Shown: positions 35,395 through 45,844 of the stretch, piece after piece
Layout: every line of letters begins with the position of its first letter
How positions within the stretch are numbered: the stretch's first letter is position 1
Assembly (NCBI RefSeq): GCF_009823805.1
Contig: NZ_WUEK01000008.1
Span: 124,001 to 188,000 of the forward strand
Origin: Nocardioides flavescens
Lineage (GTDB): Bacteria > Actinomycetota > Actinomycetes > Propionibacteriales > Nocardioidaceae
Reading direction: 5' to 3'
DNA: 64,000 bases
Position numbers and translations under genes: made by a program
Notes under the pieces: generated by a model
The model's input: only the letters and a program-made list of their open reading frames with translations
Databases searched by the model: none
Told to the model about the DNA's origin: nothing

Positions 35395-37155
35395 ATGGGA
35401 ACCAACAGGAAGCGGCTGGTAGCAGCAGCCGCGTCCATGGTGGTCGCCGTCGGCCTCGCCGGCTGCGGCGGCGGTGGAAGCGACAGCGAGTCCAACTCCG
35501 GCCCCTCCGAGGGCGCTCAGCCCGAGCGCACCGAGGCGACCAAGGGCGGTACGCTCTACTCGCTCGAGCAGGCCGTCACCGAGCACCTCGACCCGCAGCG
35601 CGTCTACGTCGGTCGCGACATCTCCAACCTCGGTCGCACGGTCTACCGCTCGTGGGTGACCTTCCCCGCGGGCGCGACCACCGAGGAGGAGGGCGCCACC
35701 CCGGTCCCCGACCTCGCCACCGACACCGGCACCCCCAACGAGGACGCCAGCCAGTGGCAGTTCACGCTGAAGGACGGCCCGAAGTGGCAGGACGGCCAGC
35801 CGATCACGTGTGAGGACTTCAAGTACGGCATGTCGCGCACGTTCGCGACCGACGTCATCACCGGCGGCCCGAACTACATCCTCGGCTACCTCGACATCCC
35901 CAAGGACTCCGACGGCAGCCCCGCCTACAAGGGTCCCTACACCGGCGAGGGCCAGGACCTGTACGACCAGGCCGTGACCTGCGACGGCAACACCATCACC
36001 TACCGGTTCAACAAGCCGTGGCCGGACTTCAACCTGGCCATCGCCTCGCTGCGTGCCTTCGACCCCTACCGCCAGGACCAGGACCAGGGCGACAAGTCGG
36101 ACCTGCAGATCTTCTCGAACGGGCCCTACAAGCTCGACGGCGAGTGGAACGAGGACACCGGCGGCACGTTCGTCCGCAACGACCAGTGGGACGGCACGGA
36201 GGACACCATCCGCCAGGCCAACCCCGACTCGATCGTCTTCCAGATCGGCATCGAGGCCGAGACCGTGATCGACCGCCTCATCGCCGACTCGGGTGACGAC
36301 GCCAACGCGATCTCGACCCGCAACATCACGCCGGCGCAGTACCCGCAGATCACCGGTGACGTGGAGGCGCGGGCGACCAACATCGTCTCGCCGTTCACCA
36401 ACTACCTGCTGCCGAACTTCAACCGGATCACCAACGTGAAGGTCCGCGAGGCCCTGCGCCTGGCGACCAACCGTGCGGCGTACTCCGGTGCGCTCGGTGG
36501 CGACAAGGCATCGGTCCCGGCGCAGTCGATCGTCAACCCGAACGTCCCCGGCTACGAGGCCGACAGCCTCTACTCCGAGGACGGCAACCCCGACACCGAG
36601 GGCGCCAAGCAGGCGCTCGAGGAGTCCGGCGAGACGCTGCCCTACCCGATCAAGCTCACCTACCCGATCGGCTCGGAGGCCTCCGACAAGGCGTTCGCCG
36701 CCCTGAAGGCCTCCTACGACGAGGCCGGCTTCGAGACCACGCTCGACGGTCTCGACCCCTCGGGCCCCTACTACGACACCATCCAGAAGCCGGGTAGCGA
36801 CAGCGACCTGATCTGGGGTGGCTGGGGTGCCGACTGGCCGTCGATCTCCACGGTGATCCCGCCGCTGTTCGACAGCCGCATCAACCTGACCAAGAACTCC
36901 AACGGCCAGGACTACGGCAACTACAAGTCCGACGAGGTCAACTCCGCCATCGACGCGGCGCTGGTCGAGCCGGACATCGACACGGCCAACGGCATGTGGG
37001 CCGACGTCAACCAGCAGCTCTCGGACGACGTCGCCTACATCGCGCTGGACAACACGAAGTTCTACTACCTCCACGGTTCCAACGTGGAGAACTACGTGAA
37101 CTCGACCTCCACCTCCGGCTACCCGGACCTGGGCGTCATCTCGCTCAAGCAGTGA
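35395..37155 (+). CDS. Peptide ABC importer substrate-binding lipoprotein (family 5)
   Basis: 586 residues. The signal peptide ends in lipobox VGLAGC (Cys at about 22), so it is anchored to the outer face of the membrane; a Gly/Ser linker follows. The mature domain is a family 5 solute-binding protein: GGTLYSLEQAVTEHLDP, WQFTLKDGPKWQDGQPITCEDFKYGMSR-type opening (two parts of it match the family signature), and WGGWGADWPS in the C-terminal lobe. It should capture oligopeptides or similar ligands for the two permeases. GAAGGAGAAC before the ATG at 35395 is the strongest ribosome-binding site of the operon. A hairpin follows the gene. Confidence 0.93.
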   Translation: MGTNRKRLVAAAASMVVAVGLAGCGGGGSDSESNSGPSEGAQPERTEATKGGTLYSLEQAVTEHLDPQRVYVGRDISNLGRTVYRSWVTFPAGATTEEEGATPVPDLATDTGTPNEDASQWQFTLKDGPKWQDGQPITCEDFKYGMSRTFATDVITGGPNYILGYLDIPKDSDGSPAYKGPYTGEGQDLYDQAVTCDGNTITYRFNKPWPDFNLAIASLRAFDPYRQDQDQGDKSDLQIFSNGPYKLDGEWNEDTGGTFVRNDQWDGTEDTIRQANPDSIVFQIGIEAETVIDRLIADSGDDANAISTRNITPAQYPQITGDVEARATNIVSPFTNYLLPNFNRITNVKVREALRLATNRAAYSGALGGDKASVPAQSIVNPNVPGYEADSLYSEDGNPDTEGAKQALEESGETLPYPIKLTYPIGSEASDKAFAALKASYDEAGFETTLDGLDPSGPYYDTIQKPGSDSDLIWGGWGADWPSISTVIPPLFDSRINLTKNSNGQDYGNYKSDEVNSAIDAALVEPDIDTANGMWADVNQQLSDDVAYIALDNTKFYYLHGSNVENYVNSTSTSGYPDLGVISLKQ

Positions 37156-37164
37156 CCTGACGGC

Positions 37165-37199
37165 CCGGCCGCGACGGGGGGAGACCCCGCCGCGGCCGG
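37165..37199 (+). terminator. Hairpin between binding protein and DppB-type permease
   Basis: Arms of 15 nt (CCGGCCGCGACGGGG and near-complement, one mismatch) enclose GGAGA, 9 nt after the binding-protein stop. It can protect or end the upstream message, so that binding protein exceeds the membrane parts. The rest of the gap to 37346 holds low-complexity CAGCACGACC repeats. Confidence 0.65.
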
Positions 37200-37346
37200 T
37201 GCCCCGGGCAGCACGACCCAGCAGCGCCCAGCACGACCCAGCACCACATCGGCACGACCGTCGGACCCGTGCGGTCCCGCCCACCCGGCGGGACCGCACG
37301 GCCACGACCGGCACCACCCACTCGATCCACAGATCCGAGGAGCTCC

Positions 37347-38360
37347 GTGTTCGCCTACACCATCCGTCGCGTCATCACCGGCATCCTGCTGCTGGTGGTC
37401 ATGAGCGTGGTGACGTTCTACCTGTTCTACGCGAGCTCCACGACGCCCGAGCGCTACGCGTGCGGGCCCAAGTGCACCGCCGCCCAGCTCGAGACGACCA
37501 AGAAGTCGCTGGGCTACGACGAGCCGACCTACGTCCAGTGGGGCAAGTTCGCCAAGGGCGTCGCCGTCGGCCGGACCTTCCCCGACGACCCCGAGCTGCG
37601 CAAGGCCGCGCCCCAGCTCGTGCAGGAGTGCCCCGCACCCTGCCTGGGCTTCTCGACCGGCTACAGCGCACCGGTGCGGTCGCTGATCCAGGACAAGCTC
37701 CCGGTCTCGTTCTCCCTCGCCATCGCCGCGTTCGTCCTGTGGATGGTCGGCGGGGTGGCCCTCGGCATCACGGCCGCGTTGTTCAAGGGCAGGCTGCTCG
37801 ACCGCGCGATCGTCGGTCTGTCGCTGGTCGCCTTCGCCTTCCCGACGTTCTTCATCGGCCTGCTGCTGCTGAAGTTCGTCTCGATCAGGTGGGGCCTGAT
37901 CAAGCTGCCGGCCTACACCCCGCTGACCGAGAACCCCTGGCTGTGGGCGACGGGCATGATCCTGCCGGCGATCACCCTCGCGGTGGTCTACATGGCCGGC
38001 TACATCCGCATCACGCGCGCCTTCGTGCTCGAGACGATGAGCGAGGACTACATCCGCACCGCTCGCGCGAAGGGGCTCAACCAGCGCACCGTGATCGGCA
38101 AGCACACCCTGCGGGCCGTGCTCACGCCGCTCGTCACCCTCTCGGGGCTCGACCTCGCCGGTCTGCTGGGCGGCGCGATCATCACCGAGCAGGTCTTCAA
38201 CTTCAACGGCGTCGGCAAGCTGTCGGTGACCGCGATCCAGCGCTTCGACCTGCCCCTCATCGTGGGCATCGTGCTGCTGGTCGCGACGATCGTCATCGTC
38301 GCCAACATCATCGTCGACCTGCTGTACGCCGTCATCGACCCGCGGGTGCGCCTCGGCTGA
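37347..38360 (+). CDS. Peptide ABC importer permease, DppB/OppB type
   Basis: 337 residues. The N-terminus MFAYTIRRVITGILLLVVMSVVTFYLF is reduced here to its key parts: a first helix after TIRRV. The domain then follows with six helices in all, the EAA loop around SEDYIRTARAKGL and the C-terminal NIIVDLLYAVIDPRVRLG, which is diagnostic for OppB/DppB. The loop after helix 1 is long and contains four Cys (YACGPKCTAA and ECPAPCLGF), unusual for this family and possibly disulfide-bonded outside the cell. GAGGAG lies 5 nt before the GTG at 37347. Confidence 0.9.
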   Translation: MFAYTIRRVITGILLLVVMSVVTFYLFYASSTTPERYACGPKCTAAQLETTKKSLGYDEPTYVQWGKFAKGVAVGRTFPDDPELRKAAPQLVQECPAPCLGFSTGYSAPVRSLIQDKLPVSFSLAIAAFVLWMVGGVALGITAALFKGRLLDRAIVGLSLVAFAFPTFFIGLLLLKFVSIRWGLIKLPAYTPLTENPWLWATGMILPAITLAVVYMAGYIRITRAFVLETMSEDYIRTARAKGLNQRTVIGKHTLRAVLTPLVTLSGLDLAGLLGGAIITEQVFNFNGVGKLSVTAIQRFDLPLIVGIVLLVATIVIVANIIVDLLYAVIDPRVRLG

Positions 38361-38391
38361 CCAGGCCGCGCCCCGCGTACGGCGGGGTCCC

Positions 38392-38411
38392 CGGCTCGGC
38401 CGAGACCCCGC
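38392..38411 (+). terminator. Weak hairpin after the DppB-type permease
   Basis: GCGGGGTC and GACCCCGC pair over 8 bp with a 4-nt loop region rich in G/C. It is followed by a separate -10 box for the next gene. Confidence 0.35.
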
Positions 38412-38427
38412 GCAGTCACCTCCCGGA

Positions 38428-38433
38428 TAGGTT
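38428..38433 (+). promoter_or_regulatory. Leaderless-type -10 box before the DppD-type gene
   Basis: TAGGTT ends 5 nt before the GTG at 38439, so the two ATPase genes may have their own transcript. Confidence 0.4.
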
Positions 38434-38438
38434 GGAAC

Positions 38439-39608
38439 GTGTCGTCTTCTCCCACCCAGGTCCACGACGGGACCCGCTCGCAGAGCGCGGGCGACCCGCT
38501 GCTGGTCGTCAAGGACCTCAAGGTCCACTTCCCGACCAGTGACGGCGTCGTCAAGGCCGTCGACGGCCTGAGCTACACCGTCGAGCGCGGCAAGACCCTC
38601 GGCATCGTCGGCGAGTCCGGCTCCGGCAAGTCGGTGTCGAGCTCGGCGATCATGGGCCTGTTCCACGGCAGCAGCGCCCAGCTGTCGGGCCAGATCCTCC
38701 TCGACGGCACCGACGTGCTGACGCTGTCGGAGAAGGAGATGCGCGCGCTGCGCGGTCGCGACGTCGCGATGATCTTCCAGGACCCGCTCTCGGCCCTACA
38801 CCCCTACTACACCGTGGGCGCGCAGATCATCGAGGCCTACCGCGTCCACCAGGACGTCAAGAAGTCCGTGGCCCGGCGCCGGGCGATCGAGCTGCTCGAC
38901 CGCGTCGGCATCCCTCAGCCGGACCGCCGCGTCGACGACTACCCGCACCAGTTCTCCGGCGGCATGCGCCAGCGCGCGATGATCGCCATGGGCCTGGTCA
39001 ACGACCCGTCGATGCTGATCGCCGACGAGCCGACCACCGCGCTCGACGTGACGGTGCAGGCGCAGATCCTCGACCTGCTGCAGGACCTGCAGCGCGAGTT
39101 CAACTCGGCGGTCATCATCATCACCCACGACCTGGGCGTGGTCGCCGAGATGACCGACGACACCCTGGTGATGTACGGCGGCCGTGCGGTGGAGTACGGC
39201 AAGACCTCCGAGATCCTGACCCACCCCGAGATGCCGTACACCTGGGGTCTGCTCTCGAGCGTTCCCGAGGTCACCGGCGACACCAGCGCCAAGCTCATCC
39301 CGATCCCCGGCAACCCGCCCAGTCTGCTGAACCCGCCGAGCGGCTGCCACTTCCACCCGCGCTGCGCGCACCGCGACAAGGTGCCGGGCGACCTGTGCGT
39401 CACCACGACGCCCGAGCTCGTGCCGGGTGGGCGCGACCCGCACCACCTCAAGCGGTGCCACCTCGCCGACCCCGAGGACATCTACCTGCAGGAGGTGCTC
39501 CCGGAGATCGCGCCCGACCTCGTCGACGAGATCGCCGCGCCCGAGCAGACGGGCGCCCCCGGAGTCCACGGCACCACCGGCACCACCGAGCAGGGAGGAC
39601 GGGCCTGA
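38439..39608 (+). CDS. Peptide ABC importer ATPase, DppD/OppD type
   Basis: 389 residues. ATP-binding subunit that powers the importer from the cytoplasm. Walker [13 protein letters not shown]-loop FQDPLSAL, signature FSGGMRQR and Walker [13 protein letters not shown] are complete. The C-terminal oligopeptide-transporter domain has Cys residues ([19 protein letters not shown], then KRCHLAD), as in homologues where such Cys are proposed to hold an iron-sulfur cluster. A Pro/Gly/Thr-rich tail closes the protein. It overlaps the next gene by one base (TGATG). Confidence 0.93.
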   Translation: MSSSPTQVHDGTRSQSAGDPLLVVKDLKVHFPTSDGVVKAVDGLSYTVERGKTLGIVGESGSGKSVSSSAIMGLFHGSSAQLSGQILLDGTDVLTLSEKEMRALRGRDVAMIFQDPLSALHPYYTVGAQIIEAYRVHQDVKKSVARRRAIELLDRVGIPQPDRRVDDYPHQFSGGMRQRAMIAMGLVNDPSMLIADEPTTALDVTVQAQILDLLQDLQREFNSAVIIITHDLGVVAEMTDDTLVMYGGRAVEYGKTSEILTHPEMPYTWGLLSSVPEVTGDTSAKLIPIPGNPPSLLNPPSGCHFHPRCAHRDKVPGDLCVTTTPELVPGGRDPHHLKRCHLADPEDIYLQEVLPEIAPDLVDEIAAPEQTGAPGVHGTTGTTEQGGRA

Positions 39609-40906
39609 TGTCCGCCGAGCAGCAGCCTGGCCGCCACGTCGACCCGGAGGCCACCACGTCCACCGAGCCTGAGGCAGCACCCGCGCAGCACGCCGCCACG
39701 GCGGTCGCGACCGACGGGTCCCCAGGTCACGTCCAGGGACACGGCGCCAGCGAGGCGCCCGCCGACGCCAAGACGCTGCTGAGCGTCGAGGACCTGCGGA
39801 TGTGGTTCCCGGTCAAGTCGAGCGGTGTCATCCACCGCACGGTCGGTCACGTCCAGGCCGTCGACGGTGTCTCCTTCGAGGTCGCCGAGGGCGCCTCGCT
39901 CGGCCTGGTGGGCGAGTCGGGCTGCGGCAAGTCGACCACCGGGAAGCTGATCACCCGGCTGCTCAACCCCACGGGCGGCTCGATCAACTTCCAGGGCCGC
40001 GACATCGCGACGCTGAAGGAGCGCGAGCTCAAGCCGCTGCGCCGCGAGATCCAGATGATCTTCCAGGACCCCTACACCTCGCTCAACCCGAGGCACACGG
40101 TCGGCTCGATCATCGGAGCGCCGCTGCGCATCCACAAGATCGTGCCCGAGAACAAGGTGCTCGACCGGGTCCGCGAGCTGCTCGAGATCGTGGGTCTCAA
40201 CCCCGAGCACTACAACCGCTTCCCCAACGAGTTCTCCGGCGGCCAGCGCCAGCGCATCGGCATCGCCCGCGCGCTCACGCTCAACCCCAAGCTCCTGGTC
40301 GCCGACGAGCCCGTCTCCGCGCTCGACGTCTCGATCCAGGCGCAGGTGGTCAACCTGCTGCAGAGCATCCAGTCCGAGTTCGGCGTGGCGTTCCTCTTCA
40401 TCGCCCACGACCTCGCGATCGTGCGGCACTTCTGCCCCGAGGTCGCGGTGATGTACCTCGGCAAGGTCGTCGAGATCGGCGACCGCGACAGCATCTACCA
40501 GCGCTCGATGCACCCTTACACGCAGGCACTGCTCTCCGCCGTGCCCGACGTGAAGCAGGCCGCGATCGGTGGTCGTCGCGAGCGCATCCGCCTCGAGGGT
40601 GACGTGCCCAGCCCGATCAATCCGCCCTCGGGCTGCCGCTTCCGCACCCGCTGCCCGATCGCGCAGGACATCTGCGCCAAGGTCGAGCCGCCGCTGCTGC
40701 AGATCGGCCCGAAGCACAAGGTGGCCTGCCACTTCCCGGGCACCATCGGCAACCACCCGACCAAGCCGGCCACCACCGGCCTGCTCGGCCTCGACGCCGA
40801 TGGCAACGCCGACCCTCGGGCGAGCGCATCCTCCGAGCTCAACACGAGCCCCGGCTACGCCGACCGTTGGTACGACATCGACCGCCAGAGCATGACGGGG
40901 GCGTGA
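39608..40906 (+). CDS. Peptide ABC importer ATPase, DppF/OppF type
   Basis: 432 residues. Second ATPase of the importer. An unusual N-terminal tail of about 58 residues (Ala/Glu/His/Thr-rich) precedes the domain. Walker [27 protein letters not shown], signature [13 protein letters not shown] and Walker [13 protein letters not shown] identify it as the OppF type. The C-terminal Cys cluster is [15 protein letters not shown] with ACHFPG later. The ATG overlaps the stop of the preceding gene, so the pair should be made in equal amounts. Confidence 0.93.
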   Translation: MSAEQQPGRHVDPEATTSTEPEAAPAQHAATAVATDGSPGHVQGHGASEAPADAKTLLSVEDLRMWFPVKSSGVIHRTVGHVQAVDGVSFEVAEGASLGLVGESGCGKSTTGKLITRLLNPTGGSINFQGRDIATLKERELKPLRREIQMIFQDPYTSLNPRHTVGSIIGAPLRIHKIVPENKVLDRVRELLEIVGLNPEHYNRFPNEFSGGQRQRIGIARALTLNPKLLVADEPVSALDVSIQAQVVNLLQSIQSEFGVAFLFIAHDLAIVRHFCPEVAVMYLGKVVEIGDRDSIYQRSMHPYTQALLSAVPDVKQAAIGGRRERIRLEGDVPSPINPPSGCRFRTRCPIAQDICAKVEPPLLQIGPKHKVACHFPGTIGNHPTKPATTGLLGLDADGNADPRASASSELNTSPGYADRWYDIDRQSMTGA

Positions 40907-40955
40907 CGCACCACCCTCGGGTCGGGTCACGGACCAGCGCGGCAGACTGGGCCGC

Positions 40956-42332
40956 GTGAGCGCCGACGAGGAGACCGAGGGGCTCTTCGACGCGCCTGGG
41001 GCCCGGTCGTCCGGTGGCGGTGGGGCGGGCTCGCTGAGCTCGGCCCGTCACGCGGCGGCGCCGCTCGCCGTACGCATGCGCCCGCGCACGCTCGAGGAGC
41101 TGGTCGGCCAGGAGCAGCTGCGGGCGCCGGGCTCGCCGCTGCGCCAGCTGGTCGAGGGTGACCAGTCGATGTCGCTGCTGCTGTGGGGGCCTCCCGGCAC
41201 GGGCAAGACCACCATCGCCTCCATCCTCAGCCAGCAGACCGACCGGCGCTTCGTCGAGGTCTCCGCGGTCTCGGCGGGGGTCAAGGAGGTGCGCGCCGCC
41301 ATCGACTCCGCGCGCCGCGAGCTGGTGTCGACCGGGCACGAGACCGTGCTGTTCGTCGACGAGGTGCACCGCTTCTCCAAGGCCCAGCAGGACGCTCTGC
41401 TGCCCGGCGTCGAGAACCGGTGGGTGACCCTCGTCGCCGCCACCACGGAGAACCCGTTCTTCTCGGTGATCTCGCCGCTGCTCTCGCGCAGCCTGCTGCT
41501 GCGCCTGGAGTCGCTCACCGACGACGACGTGCGGGCGGTCCTGCGACAGGCGGTGGCCGACGAGCGCGGACTGGGCGGCGCCTACGAGGTCGACGACCAG
41601 GCCCTCGACCACCTCGTGCGCCTGGCCGGTGGTGACGCGCGGCGCTCGCTGACCTACCTCGAGGCCGCCGCCGGTGCGGCCGCGGCTCGGGGCAGCACCA
41701 CCGTCGACCTCGAGACCGCCGAGACGGCGGTCGACCAGGCGGCGGTGCGCTACGACCGCCAGGGCGACCAGCACTACGACGTCACGAGCGCCTTCATCAA
41801 GTCGGTGCGGGGCTCCGACGCCGACGCCGCGCTGCACTACCTGGCCCGGATGATCACCGCGGGGGAGGACCCCCGCTTCATCGCCCGGCGCCTGGTCATC
41901 CTGGCCAGCGAGGACGTCGGGCTCGCCGACCCCACGGCGCTCACCACCGCTGTCGCCGCCGCGCAGGCCGTGCAGCTGATCGGCATGCCGGAGGCCCAGC
42001 TCAACCTCGCCCACGCCACCATCGCGCTGGCGGTCGCCCCCAAGTCCAACGCCGTCACCACCGCGATCGGGGCCGCGGTCGCCGACGTGAAGGCAGGACG
42101 GATCGGCCCGGTGCCGGCGCACCTGCGCGACGCGCACTACTCCGGCGCCAAGGACCTCGGCCACGGGGCGACCTACGTCTACAGCCACGACGCGCCGTAC
42201 GGCATCGCGCGCCAGCAGTACCTGCCCGACGTCGTCGCCGACGCGGAGTACTACCGCCCGACCGAGCTCGGCGCGGAGAAGGCCACCAAGGAGCGCTGGG
42301 CGCGGGTCCGTCGCCTCATCCGAGGCGGGTAG
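40956..42332 (+). CDS. rarA: Replication-associated recombination protein RarA (MgsA)
   Basis: 458 residues. AAA+ clamp-loader-like ATPase that acts at stalled forks. It starts with an actinobacterial acidic tail ([11 protein letters not shown]), then [16 protein letters not shown], Walker [14 protein letters not shown], Walker [17 protein letters not shown] and the sensor [10 protein letters not shown]. The C-terminal MgsA domain has the [19 protein letters not shown] and [17 protein letters not shown] sequence. GTG at 40956; CAGACT lies 7 nt before it. The order rarA - two small genes - alaS is conserved. Confidence 0.96.
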   Translation: MSADEETEGLFDAPGARSSGGGGAGSLSSARHAAAPLAVRMRPRTLEELVGQEQLRAPGSPLRQLVEGDQSMSLLLWGPPGTGKTTIASILSQQTDRRFVEVSAVSAGVKEVRAAIDSARRELVSTGHETVLFVDEVHRFSKAQQDALLPGVENRWVTLVAATTENPFFSVISPLLSRSLLLRLESLTDDDVRAVLRQAVADERGLGGAYEVDDQALDHLVRLAGGDARRSLTYLEAAAGAAAARGSTTVDLETAETAVDQAAVRYDRQGDQHYDVTSAFIKSVRGSDADAALHYLARMITAGEDPRFIARRLVILASEDVGLADPTALTTAVAAAQAVQLIGMPEAQLNLAHATIALAVAPKSNAVTTAIGAAVADVKAGRIGPVPAHLRDAHYSGAKDLGHGATYVYSHDAPYGIARQQYLPDVVADAEYYRPTELGAEKATKERWARVRRLIRGG

Positions 42333-42335
42333 GGT
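42330..42335 (+). promoter_or_regulatory. Leaderless-type -10 box overlapping the rarA stop
   Basis: TAGGGT includes the rarA TAG and ends 8 nt before the ATG at 42344. Confidence 0.35.
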
Positions 42336-42343
42336 CGGTGACC

Positions 42344-42829
42344 ATGGTCTGGGTCCTGGTGGTCGTCGCGGGCGTGCTCGTCGCGCTCGTGGCCGGGCTC
42401 GCCGTCCTGGTGCTGCGCCTGCAGGCGCGGCTCGCCTCAGTCGAGACCCGCCTGGTCGAGCAGGCCGCCCGTCCTGCCGTCGCTCCCGTCCCCGGCGCGA
42501 CGTTGCGCACGGAGGCGCCCGAGTACGTCATCACCGACTACGCCGGCCCGGAGGACGACCCGCAGGACGACGTCGACCAGCCCGCGGTCTCGGCACCCGT
42601 CGTCAGCGCGCCGGTCTTCGCCGACATCGTCGCGCGCGAGACCGCGGTCCAGGCCGCTTCGCTCGTCCACGGCCTGCGCCGGGCGCTGGCCCCCGAGACG
42701 CGCAACCGGATCCGGTTCCACGTGCGCCAGGAGGTCAAGCGCTCGCGCAAGCAGCGCCGGACCGAGCTGCGCGAGGTCCGCCGCGAGTGGGCGGCCCGGC
42801 AGCGCGCGGCGCAGGAGCCGGCGGCATGA
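42344..42829 (+). CDS. Membrane-anchored coiled protein upstream of alaS
   Basis: 161 residues from the ATG at 42344; a GTG at 42338 would add two residues. One N-terminal helix (VWVLVVVAGVLVALVAGLAV) is followed by a coiled segment (RLQARLASVETRLVEQAARP), an acidic linker, and a basic C-terminal helix region (RFHVRQEVKRSRKQRRTELREVRREW). Topology is probably N-out with a cytoplasmic body. I do not recognise a function; similar small genes stand between rarA and alaS in related genomes. It overlaps the next gene by 4 nt. Confidence 0.7.
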   Translation: MVWVLVVVAGVLVALVAGLAVLVLRLQARLASVETRLVEQAARPAVAPVPGATLRTEAPEYVITDYAGPEDDPQDDVDQPAVSAPVVSAPVFADIVARETAVQAASLVHGLRRALAPETRNRIRFHVRQEVKRSRKQRRTELREVRREWAARQRAAQEPAA

Positions 42830-43125
42830 GCCGCGGCCTCTGGTTCGTCGCCGGGGCCGGGGCCGGGATCTACGCGGTGGTCCGCGGCCGTCGCGCCGCC
42901 GAGGCGCTCACGATCGACGGGCTCACCGACCGGCTCAACGGGCTCGCCGTCGGCGCCCGGATGTTCCGCGACGAGGTCGCCCAGGGCCACGCCGAGAAGC
43001 AGAGCGAGCTGCGCGAGCGGATCGCCGTCGCCGGCCGCCAGGCCCAGGCCCTGCCGCCCACCGCGCCAGCCACCGCCGTACCCCACACCGACCCACCCGC
43101 ACAGGAAGAGAGCAGCAGCCGATGA
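42826..43125 (+). CDS. Small DUF6167-like protein
   Basis: 99 residues. The N-terminal FVAGAGAGIYAVVRGRRAAEALT is a short hydrophobic segment with basic flank, followed by an amphipathic helical part (LTDRLNGLAVGARMFRDEVAQGHAEKQSELRERI) and a Pro/Ala-rich tail. This matches what I know of the DUF6167 family found directly before alaS in actinobacteria. The function is unknown. It overlaps both neighbours by 4 nt (ATGA), so it is translated with alaS. Confidence 0.7.
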   Translation: MSRGLWFVAGAGAGIYAVVRGRRAAEALTIDGLTDRLNGLAVGARMFRDEVAQGHAEKQSELRERIAVAGRQAQALPPTAPATAVPHTDPPAQEESSSR

Positions 43126-45839
43126 GCGAGCAGCTGAGCACCGCCGAGATCAGGCGGCGCTTCATCGCGCACTTCGAGGACGACCGGACCCAGGGGGCGC
43201 ACACCGCCGTCCCGTCCGCCTCGCTCCTGCTCGACGACCCGACGCTGCTGTTCGTCAACGCCGGCATGGTGCCGTTCAAGCCGTACTTCCTCGGCCAGGA
43301 GACGCCTCCCTACCCGCGTGCCACCAGCGTCCAGAAGTGCATCCGCACCCCCGACATCGAGGACGTCGGCAAGACCACGCGTCACGGCACGTTCTTCGAG
43401 ATGTGCGGCAACTTCTCCTTCGGCGACTACTTCAAGGAGGGCGCCATCTCCCTCGCCTGGGAGCTGGTCACCAAGCCGGTCGCCGACGGCGGCTGGGGTC
43501 TCGACGAGGGCCGTCTCTACCCGAGCGTCTACGTCGACGACCGCGAGGCGCTCGAGCTGTGGAAGAAGGTCACCGGCCTGCCCGAGGACCGGATCCTGCG
43601 CCTCGGGAAGAAGGAGAACTACTGGTCGATGGGCGTGCCGGGCCCCGGCGGTCCGTGCTCCGAGCTGCTCTACGACCGCGGGCCGGCGTACGGCCCGGAG
43701 TTCGAGGTCTCCCAGCTCGGCCCGGACATGCCGACCGCGCTCGAGGACCGGCTGCTGGAGATCTGGAACCTCGTGTTCATGCAGGACGAGCTCTCCGCTG
43801 TCCGCGCCAAGGACGACTTCGACATCTCCGGCTCGCTGCCGCACAAGAACATCGACACCGGCATGGGGCTCGAGCGGGTGGCGTTCCTGCTGCAGGGCGT
43901 CGAGAACATGTACGAGATCGACGTGATGTTCCCGGTGATCGAGAAGGCCCAGGAGGTGACGGGCCGCCGCTACGGCGCCGACCGCGGTGACGACGTGCGG
44001 TTCCGCGTCGTGGCCGACCACGTGCGCTCCTCGATGATGCTCATCGGCGACGGCGTCACCCCCGGCAACGAGGGCCGCGGCTACGTCCTGCGCCGCCTGC
44101 TGCGGCGCGCGATCCGCTCGATGCGCCTGCTCGGCTACGAGGACCCCTGTCTGCCCGAGCTGCTGCCGATCAGCCGCGACAAGATGGGCGAGACCTACAC
44201 CGAGCTCGTCTCGGACTGGGACCGCATCGCGCGGGTGGCGTACGCCGAGGAGGAGGTCTTCCGCAAGACGCTCACCGCCGGCACCCAGATCTTCGACCTC
44301 GCGGTCGGCGCGGCCCGCGACGCGGGCGAGAAGACCCTCACCGGGGAGCGCGCCTTCACGCTGCACGACACCTACGGCTTCCCGATCGACCTGACCCTCG
44401 AGATGGCCTCCGAGGCCGGGCTCAGCGTCGACGAGACCGGCTTCCGGGCGCTCATGGCCGAGCAGCGCACCCGCGCCAAGGCCGACGCCCGGGCCAAGAA
44501 GGGCCACCACGCCGACACCTCGGCCTACCGGGCCGTCCTCGACGAGCACGGCCCGACCGAGTGGCTCGCCTACGAGACCCTCGAGACCGAGTCGCGCGCG
44601 CTCGCGCTGCTCTCCGGCGGCCAGCCGGTCACCTCCCTCGGCGTCGACGAGGTCGGCGAGGTCGTGCTCGACCGCACGCCGTTCTACGCCGAGTCCGGCG
44701 GCCAGGCCGCCGACGCCGGCTTCATCGAGTACGACGGAGGGCGGCTCGAGGTGCTCGACGTGCAGCGCCCGGTGCGCGGCCTCGTCGTGCACCAGGTGCG
44801 CGCGCTCGACGGCGAGTTCGCGCCGCGCCACACGCTGCACGCCCGGGTCGACCCGGAGTGGCGCACCGGCGCGCGCCAGGCCCACTCCGGCACCCACGTC
44901 GTGCACGCCGCGCTGCGCGAGGTGCTCGGCCCCTCGGCCCTGCAGTCCGGCTCCTACAACCGCCCCGGCTATCTCCGTCTCGACTTCGGCTGGACCTCCG
45001 CGCTGTCGCCGGCGCAGGTCCGCGACATCGAGCAGGTCTCCAACCAGGCGCTGCGCGCTGACCTGCCCGTGGCCTGGGACTACATGACGCTCACCGAGGC
45101 CCGCGAGCGCGGCGCGATCGCACTGTTCGGCGAGACCTACGACAACACCAAGGTGCGCGTGGTCGAGATCGGCGGCCCCTGGTCGCGCGAGCTGTGCGGT
45201 GGCACCCACGTCGACCACTCCTCCCAGATCGGCACCGTCGTCGTGACCGGCGAGTCGTCGGTCGGCTCGGGCAACCGGCGCATCGAGGCGTTCACGGGCG
45301 TCGAGGGCTTCGCCTACCTCGCCCGCGAGCGCGACGTGGTGGCCGAGCTGACCGGGCTGCTCAAGACCCAGCCCGACGACCTCGTGGCCCGGGTCGGCGA
45401 CATGGTCGACAAGCTGCGCGCGGCCGAGAAGGAGCTCGAGAAGGTCCGCGTCGCCGGGCTGCTCGCCCAGGCGGGCACCCTCGCGGCCGGCGCTCAGGAC
45501 GTGGGCGGGGTGGCCGTCGTGGCCACGCGCGCGCCGGGCGCCTCCGGCGGCGACGTGCGCACCCTCGCTCTCGACGTGCGCGGCCGGCTCCCGCAGGGCC
45601 GCCCGGGCGTCGCGGTCGTGATCGGCGACGCCGACGGCAAGGTGTCGGTCGTGGCCGCGGTCAACGACGCGGCGCGCGAGCGCGGCGTCAGCGCCAACGA
45701 CCTCGTATGCGCGGTCGGTCCGCTCGTCGGCGGCAAGGGCGGCGGCAAGGCCGACGTCGCGCAGGGCGGCGGCACCGACGCCTCCCGCATCGACGAGGCG
45801 CTCGCGCTCGTGGCGACCGAGGTCGCCCGGACGGCCTAG
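43122..45839 (+). CDS. alaS: Alanyl-tRNA synthetase
   Basis: 905 residues. Charges tRNA-Ala and edits mischarged serine or glycine. The class II core begins TAEIRRRFIAHF with motif FVNAGMVPFKPYF and HGTFFEMCGNFSFGDYF. The editing domain has the zinc ligands in SGTHVVHAAL and CGGTHVDHSSQIG. The C-Ala domain ends in GGGKADVAQGGG. The ATG overlaps the preceding gene. ruvX follows after 5 nt, the conserved order. Confidence 0.97.
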   Translation: MSEQLSTAEIRRRFIAHFEDDRTQGAHTAVPSASLLLDDPTLLFVNAGMVPFKPYFLGQETPPYPRATSVQKCIRTPDIEDVGKTTRHGTFFEMCGNFSFGDYFKEGAISLAWELVTKPVADGGWGLDEGRLYPSVYVDDREALELWKKVTGLPEDRILRLGKKENYWSMGVPGPGGPCSELLYDRGPAYGPEFEVSQLGPDMPTALEDRLLEIWNLVFMQDELSAVRAKDDFDISGSLPHKNIDTGMGLERVAFLLQGVENMYEIDVMFPVIEKAQEVTGRRYGADRGDDVRFRVVADHVRSSMMLIGDGVTPGNEGRGYVLRRLLRRAIRSMRLLGYEDPCLPELLPISRDKMGETYTELVSDWDRIARVAYAEEEVFRKTLTAGTQIFDLAVGAARDAGEKTLTGERAFTLHDTYGFPIDLTLEMASEAGLSVDETGFRALMAEQRTRAKADARAKKGHHADTSAYRAVLDEHGPTEWLAYETLETESRALALLSGGQPVTSLGVDEVGEVVLDRTPFYAESGGQAADAGFIEYDGGRLEVLDVQRPVRGLVVHQVRALDGEFAPRHTLHARVDPEWRTGARQAHSGTHVVHAALREVLGPSALQSGSYNRPGYLRLDFGWTSALSPAQVRDIEQVSNQALRADLPVAWDYMTLTEARERGAIALFGETYDNTKVRVVEIGGPWSRELCGGTHVDHSSQIGTVVVTGESSVGSGNRRIEAFTGVEGFAYLARERDVVAELTGLLKTQPDDLVARVGDMVDKLRAAEKELEKVRVAGLLAQAGTLAAGAQDVGGVAVVATRAPGASGGDVRTLALDVRGRLPQGRPGVAVVIGDADGKVSVVAAVNDAARERGVSANDLVCAVGPLVGGKGGGKADVAQGGGTDASRIDEALALVATEVARTA

Positions 45840-45844
45840 CCGCC

